Source: Nocardia asteroides
GTDB lineage: Bacteria > Actinomycetota > Actinomycetes > Mycobacteriales > Mycobacteriaceae
Direction of reading: 5' to 3'
NCBI RefSeq assembly: GCF_900637185.1
Contig: NZ_LR134352.1
Location: 1,302,001-1,366,000 of the forward strand
Length of the DNA stretch: 64,000 nt
Part shown: positions 7,865 through 16,488 of the stretch, piece by piece
Layout: each line of letters starts with the position of its first letter
How positions within the stretch are numbered: position 1 is the first letter of the stretch
Position numbers and translations under genes: made by a program
Notes under the pieces: generated by a model
Seen by the model: only the letters and a program-made list of their open reading frames with translations
Told to the model about the DNA's origin: nothing
Databases searched by the model: none

Positions 7865-8380
7865 ATGAGCAAGAGCAAGACCCAGAGCACGTCGAGGTCC
7901 TACCGCCGCGTCGCCGCCGCCGTCGACGCGGTGTGCGCGGTCGCCGCCGACTCCGACGCGACGACCCTCGATGAGGTGGTCGCCGCGATCTCCCTGGAGC
8001 GGCAGCGCGAAATCGAGATCACCAGTGCGCAATTGGGCCCCGGCGTGTGCGGCCAGCGGCGCTTCTATCCCGAGCGCGACATCATCGTGCTCGCCGACGC
8101 GCTGCCCAGCCGCGACCACACCCTGGCCCACGAGCTGGGCCATATCGTCTTCGACCACGAGGGCGCCCCCGCGGTGGAGACGACGCTCGAGGTCAGCGAC
8201 GACCTGATCGCCTACATGCTCAGCCAGCGCGCGCACGCCCAGATCGTCGACGACGGCGCCGACGACCTCGCCGAATGGGAGGCCGAGACCTTCGCGGCGA
8301 TGCTGATGACCCGGCTGCGCGTGTTCAACAACCGGGGCGCAGGCGTCTCGGTCCTTCGATTCGATGAGGCGCTCGGATGA
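7865..8380 (+). CDS. ImmA/IrrE-type zinc metallopeptidase
   Basis: 171 aa. The zinc motif is HTLAHELGHIVFDH (His89, Glu90, His93), and EWEAETFAAMLM downstream supplies the conserved glutamate of the ImmA/IrrE family (DUF955). Members cut or displace HTH-type repressors, as ImmA does with ImmR. An XRE-like regulator gene (EspR-like) lies 1.2 kb downstream on the other strand and is the natural candidate target. The ATG at 7865 is preferred over the GTG at 7850 because GAGGGG lies just upstream. It starts 11 bp after the repeat-protein stop and overlaps the next gene by ATGA, so the three are one operon. Confidence 0.85.
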   Translation: MSKSKTQSTSRSYRRVAAAVDAVCAVAADSDATTLDEVVAAISLERQREIEITSAQLGPGVCGQRRFYPERDIIVLADALPSRDHTLAHELGHIVFDHEGAPAVETTLEVSDDLIAYMLSQRAHAQIVDDGADDLAEWEAETFAAMLMTRLRVFNNRGAGVSVLRFDEALG

Positions 8381-9411
8381 CTCTGTGGTTGACAGCCCTG
8401 CTGGTCTGGGTCGCCGCGGGCGCGCGCGTGGGTCGGGTGCTGGTGAAGCCGGCGACGACCGCCCGCGTGGCCATCGTCGTCGCGGTGTCGGCCGTCGCGC
8501 TCGCGGCGACCGTCGCGATTCCCGATATCGCGGTGGCCGTCGACAATCTGCTGCCCGGCGGTGTGCGCGGCGGCTGGCTGTCCACCGGTGTCGTGGCCTC
8601 GGCCTGGATCCTGTTCACCACCGCCACCTCGGTGGTCGCCTCGGCGGCGTGGCCGGTGGTGTCGCGGCGCAATCTGCGCCAGATCGCCCTGGTGATCTAC
8701 GGCCTCGGCGCGCTCGCCATCGCCATCACCCTGGCCTGGTCGTTCACCTTCGGCTGGATCGTGGTGGCCCTGGGCGCGGTGTTCATCGTGACCACCGGTC
8801 TGCGCAATCTGGACTGGACCACGCTCGGTCGCGGCATCGCGATCTACACGGCGGGAACGGCTTTGGTCGCGGTGCTCGCGGTCGCCAACGCGGGCCGGGG
8901 TTTCCAGGACGCCGAGCCCACGCCGCCCGGCCAGCCCACCTGGGGCTGGCAGGCGTGGGAGATCGCCGGCCTGCTGATCGCGTTCGGCGCGGTGTCGATC
9001 GTGGTGGAGCTGTGGTGGCGGGCGCGGATTCTGTTGCGCCGGATCCGGCCGCTGCACAAGCTGATGGTCGGCCGCTTCCCCGATGTGGTGGCCCCCGAAC
9101 AGAACGCGACCTCCACCCAGCTCAAGGCCTCCGACCATGTCGCCCAGGTGATGGACGCGCTGTATCTGCTCTCCGGCAGCGGCATCGTCATCCCCGCCGC
9201 GGGCGAGCCGCCCACCTCGGTGCCCGAGCGGGCCGCGGTGGTGGCGGAGTGGGCGCGAGATCCATTGGGGGACTTGTTCGTCGACGCGCGCTGGATCGCG
9301 CCGCCGCCCGGGGTGAGCCCCCGCGGCTGGGTGCTGGCGATCGCGAGCGAGTACGACGCGGCGGTGGCCGCCGCGAAATCCACGCCCAAGAGCGCGGCCG
9401 CGCCGAGCTGA
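8377..9411 (+). CDS. Polytopic membrane protein (MAB_1171c-like)
   Basis: 344 aa. About seven hydrophobic helices fill the first 215 residues (WLTALLVWVAA, VAIVVAVSAVALAATVAI, a helix around ASAWILFTTATSVVA, and others), followed by a soluble C-terminal part (WRARILLRRIRPLHKLMVG onward) ending in an Ala-rich tail. The arrangement, several helices then a cytoplasmic domain with an LWW/LRRIRPL entry and a partner metallopeptidase, resembles actinobacterial MAB_1171c-type putative transporters that travel with XRE regulators and ImmA peptidases. The start overlaps the peptidase stop (ATGA). It could be a sensor or exporter of the module; nothing in the sequence decides. Confidence 0.7.
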   Translation: MTLWLTALLVWVAAGARVGRVLVKPATTARVAIVVAVSAVALAATVAIPDIAVAVDNLLPGGVRGGWLSTGVVASAWILFTTATSVVASAAWPVVSRRNLRQIALVIYGLGALAIAITLAWSFTFGWIVVALGAVFIVTTGLRNLDWTTLGRGIAIYTAGTALVAVLAVANAGRGFQDAEPTPPGQPTWGWQAWEIAGLLIAFGAVSIVVELWWRARILLRRIRPLHKLMVGRFPDVVAPEQNATSTQLKASDHVAQVMDALYLLSGSGIVIPAAGEPPTSVPERAAVVAEWARDPLGDLFVDARWIAPPPGVSPRGWVLAIASEYDAAVAAAKSTPKSAAAPS

Positions 9412-9433
9412 TTCGACGTCATACGCCGACAGA

Positions 9434-9476
9434 GAACGGGCCTGAGGTGGTGGATCACACCGTCTCAGGCCCGTTC
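9434..9476. terminator. Bidirectional terminator
   Basis: Perfect 13-bp arms gaacgggcctgag (9434-9446) and ctcaggcccgttc (9464-9476), 17-nt loop, between the convergent membrane-protein and espR-like genes. Confidence 0.8.
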
Positions 9477-9554
9477 ACTGGGTACGTATCCGTCTTGCCC
9501 GGCCGGACCCGGTACACCACCTACGGGTGCTTCGAGCCGACCGCTGTGTGTATC

Positions 9555-9971
9555 CTATTCCGTTCCGTCCGGAGGAATTTCGGGCAAGCCTTCGCTGGCC
9601 CGCAACTTCTCCGCCATGGAGGTGAGCAAATTCTGTGATTCTTCCGAGAGGTCGAATGCCCTGCTGGACAGTCGACGCAGCCCGTAGCCCTGCAACTGCG
9701 CGAGCAGTTCCAGGTCGTGATCGATCTTGGCCGCGTAGATGTCGTTGAAGAAGTAGTCAGGCTTGACCTTGAAGAACTTCGCCAGGGCGGCCACCGTCTC
9801 GTCGGACGGGTTGGTTCGTTGTCCCGACCGCAACTGCGAGAGATACGGCTTCGAGATCGGATGCCCGGAGGCAGTCAGCGCAGCCGCAACCTCTGCGTTG
9901 GTGTGCGGCTTGCGCCCCGGGGGATGCACGGTTTCGAACAGCTTGTTCAGCCGCGCCGCGAAATCAGCCAT
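9555..9971 (-). CDS. espR: EspR-like nucleoid-associated regulator
   Basis: 138 aa and close to mycobacterial EspR along its length: FAARLNKLFETVHPPGR, then HTNAEVAAAL, the recognition region ISKPYLSQLRSGQRTNPS (residues 39-56), a second helix pair around AALAKFFKVKPDYF, and the C-terminal dimerisation part (LRRLSSRAFDLSEE). EspR binds many sites, bridges DNA and controls ESX-1 and cell-wall genes in M. tuberculosis. Here its neighbours are a metallopeptidase and a membrane protein instead. I use the ATG at 9971 because the protein then begins at the same point as EspR; a GTG at 9995 is also in frame. Whether this is the sole genomic EspR or a module-specific paralogue cannot be told from the window. 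Confidence 0.82.
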   Translation of the reverse strand: MADFAARLNKLFETVHPPGRKPHTNAEVAAALTASGHPISKPYLSQLRSGQRTNPSDETVAALAKFFKVKPDYFFNDIYAAKIDHDLELLAQLQGYGLRRLSSRAFDLSEESQNLLTSMAEKLRASEGLPEIPPDGTE

Positions 9972-9993
9972 TGTGAGCCGCCCAATTCCCTTC

Positions 9994-10007
9994 ACTGTAC
10001 TAACAGT
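9994..10007. promoter_or_regulatory. Palindrome upstream of the espR-like gene
   Basis: ACTGT-ACTA-ACAGT, perfect 5-bp arms, 23-36 bp before the ATG. It is a possible autoregulatory site, supported only by symmetry and place. Confidence 0.4.
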
Positions 10008-10280
10008 CGTTATCTCGGATACGTATCATTGATATTAGCGGCTCAGTAACTGAAAACCTACGCCTGATTCGGGATTTCTCTGCGGTTTCCGACGCTCACC
10101 TGCGTGCAGGGGCCGCGACGGTCGCGTTTGCGGGTCACGCCAACGACTCTTGTGGAGCGTAGGGGTGCCCGAGTTCGTGCCCGTCGCGGGGTTCTTCAAC
10201 CTCGGGTCGATGGTAGCCCAATGTTAGCTGATGTCTCATGATCCCCCTCGCCCCCTGGATTGTGTGGCGTACGACACGTT
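10008..10280. other. Intergenic stretch without a recognised gene
   Basis: This 270-bp stretch between the espR-like gene and the fadA5 terminator has no ORF with coding character. Its left end is AT-rich for this genome (ATACGTAT and ATTGATATTAG near 10020-10040) and likely holds the espR-like promoter. The rest is GC-rich with no convincing RNA gene. Confidence 0.6.
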
Positions 10281-10319
10281 CCGGGCGCCCTGGGATGAAT
10301 GTTCAACCTGGGCGCCCGG
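10281..10319 (-). terminator. fadA5 terminator
   Basis: Perfect 10-bp arms ccgggcgccc (10281-10290) and gggcgcccgg (10310-10319), 18 bp past the fadA5 stop. Confidence 0.75.
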
Positions 10320-10336
10320 TTTCGGTGTGGGTCAGT

Positions 10337-11611
<1,275 letters not shown>

Positions 11612-11632
11612 GTTTGTCGAAGGAGACATCTG

Positions 11633-12928
11633 GTGGTAGATCCGCGCACCGAACACGCCGGCCCCGGTCAAGCCACGGGTCGGCCGAACCTGCCGGACGG
11701 GTTCGACGTCACCGACCCTGCTATCTACGCCCAGCGTGTCCCGACGGAGGAATTCGCGGAGCTGCGGCGCGCCGCGCCGATCTGGTGGAACCCGAAGTCG
11801 CCCGACGTGGGCGGCTTCCACGACGACGGCTTCTGGGTCGTGAGCAAGCACGCCGACGTGAAGGAGGTGTCGCGGCGCAGCGACGTGTTCTCCACGTACG
11901 AGAACACCGCGATCCCGCGCTTCAACGACGACATCACCCGCGAGCAGATCGAACTGCAGCGGTTCGTCATCCTCAACAAGGACGCGCCGGAGCACACCAA
12001 GCTTCGCAAGCTGATCGCCAAGGGCTTCACCCCGCGCGCGGTCAACGGCCTGCGCGCCGAGCTGTCGGCCCGCGCGGAGAAGATCGTCAAGGCCGCGGCC
12101 GAGTCCGGCAGCGGCGACTTCGTCACCCAGGTCGCCTGCGAGTTGCCGCTGCAGGCGATCGCCGAGCTCATCGGCGTGCCGCAGGAAGACCGGATGAAGG
12201 TCTTCGAGTGGTCCAACGACATGACCGGCTACGACGATCCCGACAATGTCGACGTCGACCCGGTCACCGCGTCCATGGAACTGCTCGGTTACTCGTACCA
12301 GATGGCCGAGGCGCGCAAGGCCTGCCCGGCCGACGACCTGGTCACCACGCTGATCGAGGCCGACGTCGACGGTGAGGCGCTCACCCCGGAGGAGTTCGGC
12401 TTCTTCGTCATCGTGCTGGCCGTCGCCGGTAACGAGACCACCCGCAACGCCATCAGCCACGGCATGATCGCCTTCATGGACAACCCCGACCAGTGGGAGC
12501 TGTTCAAGAAGGAGCGCCCGTCCACCGCGGTCGACGAGATCATCCGCTGGGCCACCCCGGTGACCTCCTTCCAGCGCACCGCGCTCGAGGACACCGAACT
12601 CAACGGCGTGCAGATCAAGAAGGGGCAGCGTCTGGTGATGCTGTACCGCTCGGCGAACTTCGACGAGGACGTCTTCGAGGATCCCGAGAAGTTCGACATC
12701 ATGCGCAAGGACAACCAGCACCTGTCCTTCGGCGGAACCGGCGCCCACTTCTGTGTCGGCGCGAACCTGGCCCGCCTGGAGATCGACCTGATCTTCAACG
12801 CGATCGCCGATCACCTGCCCGACATCACCAAGGTGGGCGACCCGCGGCGACTGCACTCGGGCTGGCTCAACGGCATCAAGGAACTGCCGGTCGACTACAA
12901 GACCTCCGGGTGCCCGGTAGCGCACTGA
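11633..12928 (+). CDS. cyp125: CYP125, steroid C26/C27 monooxygenase
   Basis: Cytochrome P450 of 431 aa. The I-helix oxygen-binding AGNETTRN, the ExxR of EIIRWATPV and the heme loop FGGTGAHFCVGANLAR (Cys374) are all intact. CYP125 hydroxylates and oxidises the terminal methyl of the cholesterol/cholestenone side chain, which starts its degradation. The GTG at 11633 is selected because AAGGAGA lies 8 nt upstream. It needs a ferredoxin; fdxD at 29440 is a candidate in the same regulon. In M. tuberculosis cyp125 leads a longer operon (fadE28, fadE29, chsH1, chsH2, ltp2); here a strong terminator follows directly. Confidence 0.95.
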   Translation: MVDPRTEHAGPGQATGRPNLPDGFDVTDPAIYAQRVPTEEFAELRRAAPIWWNPKSPDVGGFHDDGFWVVSKHADVKEVSRRSDVFSTYENTAIPRFNDDITREQIELQRFVILNKDAPEHTKLRKLIAKGFTPRAVNGLRAELSARAEKIVKAAAESGSGDFVTQVACELPLQAIAELIGVPQEDRMKVFEWSNDMTGYDDPDNVDVDPVTASMELLGYSYQMAEARKACPADDLVTTLIEADVDGEALTPEEFGFFVIVLAVAGNETTRNAISHGMIAFMDNPDQWELFKKERPSTAVDEIIRWATPVTSFQRTALEDTELNGVQIKKGQRLVMLYRSANFDEDVFEDPEKFDIMRKDNQHLSFGGTGAHFCVGANLARLEIDLIFNAIADHLPDITKVGDPRRLHSGWLNGIKELPVDYKTSGCPVAH

Positions 12929-12941
12929 ATCCCGGAAACGA

Positions 12942-12973
12942 AACAGCCCCGGACCGAAAGGTCCGGGGCTGTT
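12942..12973. terminator. Terminator between cyp125 and the SnoaL gene
   Basis: Perfect 14-bp stem (aacagccccggacc / ggtccggggctgtt) closed by a GAAA tetraloop. It serves the convergent cyp125 and ltp operons. Confidence 0.9.
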
Positions 12974-12987
12974 CTCGTCGGTGCGGG

Positions 12988-13410
12988 TCAGGAGACCTTG
13001 CGGGTGGTCGCCATCGCGCGGTCGACCTCCCAGAAGGCGCGCAGCGCCGCGATCTTGCCCTCGGCGTCGACCTTGTAGGTGAACACGCCCTCGGCGTCGA
13101 TCACGTGGCCCGCCATGGTGGTGCGGATCATCCCGGTGAAGGCGATCTCGTTGCCGCAGGCGAAGGAGTCCTCGAAGAGGAACTCGATCGACTCGGTCAG
13201 CGCGATCGCCTTGTCCCAGAACGCGCCGATCGCCTCGTGGCCGCGATGGCCGACGCCCTCGGGGTCGAAACCCGAAGGGCCGACCGGATCTTCGACGATC
13301 CCGTCGGCGGCGAACAGGGCGACCCAGGCCGCCCGGTCCTTGGCCCGCACGGCGGCCTGGGAGGCCAGGCCCGCCGCGCGCGCCGAACGATCCACTGCCG
13401 TCTCGGTCAT
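12988..13410 (-). CDS. SnoaL/ketosteroid-isomerase-like protein
   Basis: 140-aa NTF2-like fold protein: an N-terminal helix pair (ASQAAVRAKDRAAWVALFAADG), VEDPVGPSGFDPEG, and a C-terminal beta-sheet with DAEGVFTYKVDAEGKI and LRAFWEVDRA. The family includes steroid delta-isomerases and many enzymes of unknown role. As the last gene of the ltp operon (start overlaps the upstream oxidoreductase by ATGA) it probably acts on a steroid intermediate. A specific isomerase activity is not shown by the sequence. Confidence 0.8.
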   Translation of the reverse strand: MTETAVDRSARAAGLASQAAVRAKDRAAWVALFAADGIVEDPVGPSGFDPEGVGHRGHEAIGAFWDKAIALTESIEFLFEDSFACGNEIAFTGMIRTTMAGHVIDAEGVFTYKVDAEGKIAALRAFWEVDRAMATTRKVS

Positions 13411-14297
13411 GCCGGCTCCTTCGCGACGATCGGATCCGCGATGTACTTCTCGGCGAACTTGCGCAGCGAATCCTGCTTGGCGGCGAGCTCGCCGTCGAAG
13501 CCGATGCCGTCGGCCAGCCACGGCACCACGATGGTGTCGGTGACCCCGGCGTCGGCCAGATCCTGATAGCCGTCGCGGCCGAACTTGTCGATGCACACGG
13601 CCTGGATCTCGAACGGCACCTCGGACCGGCCGTACTCGGCGCGCAGGTCGCCCAGGGTGGCGATGGTGGTGACCAGGTCGTCGAACTTCATCATCGCCGA
13701 GGTCCAGCCGTCACCGATCCTGGCTGCCCGGCGCAGCGCCGGGCCGGTGTGTCCGCCCACGTAGAACGGCACCCGCTCGGTTGGTGCCGGGCTGATCTGG
13801 AGCTCGTCGAAGTCGAAGAACTCACCGTGGTACTCGACCATGCCGCCGTCGAGGACCAGCCGGATGATCTCGATCATCTCGTCGACCCGGGCGCCGCGCC
13901 GCTCGTAGGGCACCCCGCACCACTCGAATTCCTCGGGCGCCCAGCCGATGCCGAGGCCGAAGCCGAAGCGGTTGCCCGACATGTTGGCGATCGAGCCGAC
14001 CTGCCGGGCCAGCAACAGCGGATTGCGCGAGCCGAGCTTGAGCACATTGGTGTAGAAGCGCAGCTTCGTGGTCACCGCGGCCATCGACGCCGCGGCGATC
14101 AGCGGGTCGACCCACGGCGTCTCGGGACCCCAGAAGCGGCTGCCGTCCGGGGTGTAGGGGTAGTCCGCGGCCTGCGACTTCATGTAGAACAGCGAGTCGG
14201 GCAGGCCGATCGAGGTGAAACCGCATTCCTCGGCCGTCTTGGCCAGCTCGGTGAGCTGGTCGAGCGGGCTCAGCGCGACGCCGACGGTGAACTTCAT
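13407..14297 (-). CDS. LLM-class flavin/F420-dependent oxidoreductase
   Basis: 296 aa, bacterial luciferase-like fold: N-terminal VALSPLDQLTELAKTAEECG, LRFYTNVLKLGSRNPLLLARQV, RFGFGLGIGWAPEEFEWCG and the C-terminal GDGWTSAMM. The GIGWAPEE segment is typical of the F420-using TIGR03619-like group. It overlaps ltp3 upstream (ATGA) and the SnoaL gene downstream, so it is part of the KstR-regulated ltp operon. It likely reduces or oxidises a steroid-CoA intermediate. It is distinct from the divergent LLM protein at 17519 (different length and N-terminus). Confidence 0.83.
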   Translation of the reverse strand: MKFTVGVALSPLDQLTELAKTAEECGFTSIGLPDSLFYMKSQAADYPYTPDGSRFWGPETPWVDPLIAAASMAAVTTKLRFYTNVLKLGSRNPLLLARQVGSIANMSGNRFGFGLGIGWAPEEFEWCGVPYERRGARVDEMIEIIRLVLDGGMVEYHGEFFDFDELQISPAPTERVPFYVGGHTGPALRRAARIGDGWTSAMMKFDDLVTTIATLGDLRAEYGRSEVPFEIQAVCIDKFGRDGYQDLADAGVTDTIVVPWLADGIGFDGELAAKQDSLRKFAEKYIADPIVAKEPA

Positions 14298-15463
14298 TCC
14301 GGACGCTCGCTTCCCACGACCCACATCGAGAAGTACTGCGAGCCACCGCCGTACGCGTGGCCCATGGCCTTGCGGGCGTTCGCGACCTGGTAGTCGCCGG
14401 CCCGGCCCATGACCTGCTTGGCCGCCTCGGCGAAGCGGATCAGGCCGGAGGCGCCGATCGGGTTGGAGGAGAGCACGCCGCCGGACGGGTTCACCGGGAT
14501 CCGGCCGCCGATCTCGGTCTCGCCCTTGTCGGTGAGCTTCCAGCCGTCGCCCTCGGCGGCGAAGCCCAGGTTCTCCAGCCACATCGGCTCGAACCAGGAG
14601 AACGGCACGTAGATCTCGGCGACGTCGATCTCCTCGAGCGGGTCGGTGATCCCGGCCGACTTCCACAGCGCGGCGGCCGCGTCGCGACCCGCCTGCGGAT
14701 TGACCTGGTCACGCCCGGAGAAGGTGGTCGGCTCGGTGCGCATCGCGGTGCCGTGCACCCAGGCGACCTTCTTGCCCTCGGCCTCGACGGCCGCGGCGGC
14801 CTCGGCATTGCCGATCACCAGCGCGCAGGCGCCGTCGGAGGAGGGGCAGGTCTCGTCGAAGCGGATCGGATCCCACAGCATCTGGGAGGCGAGCACCGAT
14901 TCGATGGTGATGTCGGGCTGGTGCAGGTGGGCCAGCGGGTTCTTCGCGCCGTTGCGCCGGTCCTTCACCGCGACCATGGCGCCGATGTGCATCGGGGCAT
15001 TGGAGCGGCGGATGTAGGAGCGCACGTGCGGGGCGAAGTAGCCGCCGGCGCCCGCGCCGACCGGCATGGTGAACGGCACCGGAATCGACAACGCCCACAT
15101 GGCATTCGACTCCGACTGCTTCTCCCAGGCGATCGCGAGCACCTTGCCGTGCACGCCCGCCTGCACCAGATTGGCGGCCACGACGCCGGTCGAGCCGCCC
15201 ACCGAACCGGCGGTGTGCACGCGCAACAGCGGCTTGCCGATGGCGCCGAGGGCCTCGGCGAGGTAGAGCTCGGGCATCATGACGCCCTCGAAGAAGTCGG
15301 GGGCCTTGCCGACGACGACGGCATCGATGTCGTCGATGGTCAGGCCCGCGTCATCGAGCGCCCGATCGATCGCCTCGCGGCACATACCCGCCATGGATAC
15401 GTCCGCGCGCTTCGTCACGTGATGAGTTTGGCCGGTGCCGAGCACCGCCGCGGGGAAGCTCAT
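14294..15463 (-). CDS. ltp3: Ltp3, thiolase-fold lipid-transfer/aldolase protein
   Basis: 389-aa SCP2-thiolase-like protein. The usual thiolase nucleophile cysteine is missing: the segment reads HTAGSVGGSTGVVAANL. That fits the Ltp group, which act as retro-aldolases on steroid side chains (shown for Ltp2) and not as thiolases. EIYVPFSWFEPMWLENLG and GGVLSSNPIGASGLIR are conserved parts. In Rhodococcus, Ltp3 and Ltp4 are linked to degradation of C24-branched sterol side chains. The gene overlaps ltp4 (ATGA), giving the order Rv3521-Rv3522-Rv3523 of M. tuberculosis. Confidence 0.88.
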   Translation of the reverse strand: MSFPAAVLGTGQTHHVTKRADVSMAGMCREAIDRALDDAGLTIDDIDAVVVGKAPDFFEGVMMPELYLAEALGAIGKPLLRVHTAGSVGGSTGVVAANLVQAGVHGKVLAIAWEKQSESNAMWALSIPVPFTMPVGAGAGGYFAPHVRSYIRRSNAPMHIGAMVAVKDRRNGAKNPLAHLHQPDITIESVLASQMLWDPIRFDETCPSSDGACALVIGNAEAAAAVEAEGKKVAWVHGTAMRTEPTTFSGRDQVNPQAGRDAAAALWKSAGITDPLEEIDVAEIYVPFSWFEPMWLENLGFAAEGDGWKLTDKGETEIGGRIPVNPSGGVLSSNPIGASGLIRFAEAAKQVMGRAGDYQVANARKAMGHAYGGGSQYFSMWVVGSERPE

Positions 15464-16479
15464 CGTGCCTCCGATTCCAGAACGGCGACCAGGTTCTGCT
15501 GCAGCGCGGGGCCGCTGGTCGCATGAGCGAGGGTCCGGTCGGCGGTGCCGGAGATGATCGCCGTGGCGGCGTTGCCGATGCGTTCCAGGCCCGCCGCGAA
15601 CATCGGGTTCGCCGTCAGCGCGCCGCCGGACGGGTTGACCTTGGTCTCGGGGGACAGGCCGATCGCCTCGGCCAGGATCAGTTGCTGATGGCTGAACGGC
15701 GCGTGCAGTTCGGCCAGGTCGAAGCTGGTGTTGCCACCGGTCGCGGCCGCGGCCGCCCTGGTGGTGGAGGGCGAGCGGGTCAGGTCGCGGCCACCGAGCG
15801 CCTGGGCGTCGATATTGTGCGCGATGCCGGTGATCCACGCGGGTCGCTCGCACAGCTCCCTGGCGCGATCGCCGACCGCGAGCACGATCGCGGCGGCGCC
15901 GTCGGTGATCGGGGCGATGTCGTGCGCGCGCAGCGGATCGGCGACATACGGTGCGGCGAGCAGGGAGTCGATGTCACCGCCTGCGACGGCGGCCATCTCG
16001 CGCTCGGTCCAGCGGCCCGCGTCCAGGCCCGCGCGGGCCTGCAAGCCCGCGACCGACACGGCGTCGGGCCACAGCGGACCGACCAGGTACGGGTCGAGCT
16101 GACGCGACAGCACCTGTCGCAGGGTGCCCGCCGACGACTTGCCGAAGCCGTACACGAGCGCGGTCTGCGCCTGACCGGAGAGCAGCTTCACCCAGGCCTC
16201 GTAGAGGGCCCACGCGGCGTCCATCTCCACGTGCGACTCGTTGATCGGCGGCACGGCGCCGATCGCGTCGACCGCGGAGATGAACGAGAACGCCCGTCCC
16301 GCCAGGTAATCCGAGGACCCCGAGCACCAGAAGTCGATGTCGGTCTTGGTGATGCCGAGGTCGGCGTAGAGCTGCTGGAAGCACGGCACGAGCATCTCGA
16401 CGCCGTTGGTGGTGCCGAAGGTCTCCGGCACGTGCGGTGCGTGGGCGAACCCGACCACCGCGATTTCTGGTGTACTCAA
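15460..16479 (-). CDS. ltp4: Ltp4, thiolase-fold lipid-transfer/aldolase protein
   Basis: 339 aa, thiolase fold, partner of Ltp3. FWCSGSSDYLAGRAFSFISA and ESHVEMDAAWALYEAW show that the normal active-site cysteine position is occupied by other residues, as in the Ltp aldolases; VNPSGGALTANPMFAAG marks the C-terminal half. The start is a TTG at 16479 with GAGAGGCGACG just before it, 9 bp after the DUF35 gene stop; no ATG or GTG lies at the family start. Ltp3, Ltp4 and the tandem DUF35 protein probably form one complex for side-chain cleavage, by analogy with Ltp2-ChsH2. Confidence 0.87.
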   Translation of the reverse strand: MSTPEIAVVGFAHAPHVPETFGTTNGVEMLVPCFQQLYADLGITKTDIDFWCSGSSDYLAGRAFSFISAVDAIGAVPPINESHVEMDAAWALYEAWVKLLSGQAQTALVYGFGKSSAGTLRQVLSRQLDPYLVGPLWPDAVSVAGLQARAGLDAGRWTEREMAAVAGGDIDSLLAAPYVADPLRAHDIAPITDGAAAIVLAVGDRARELCERPAWITGIAHNIDAQALGGRDLTRSPSTTRAAAAATGGNTSFDLAELHAPFSHQQLILAEAIGLSPETKVNPSGGALTANPMFAAGLERIGNAATAIISGTADRTLAHATSGPALQQNLVAVLESEAR

Positions 16480-16488
16480 CGTCGCCTC

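Noticed and set aside
15460..15463. Four-base ATGA overlaps throughout as possible frameshift sites
   Set aside because: They occur at nearly every operon junction (ipdA/ipdB, ltp4/ltp3, mce4, phoP/phoR) and are ordinary translational coupling.
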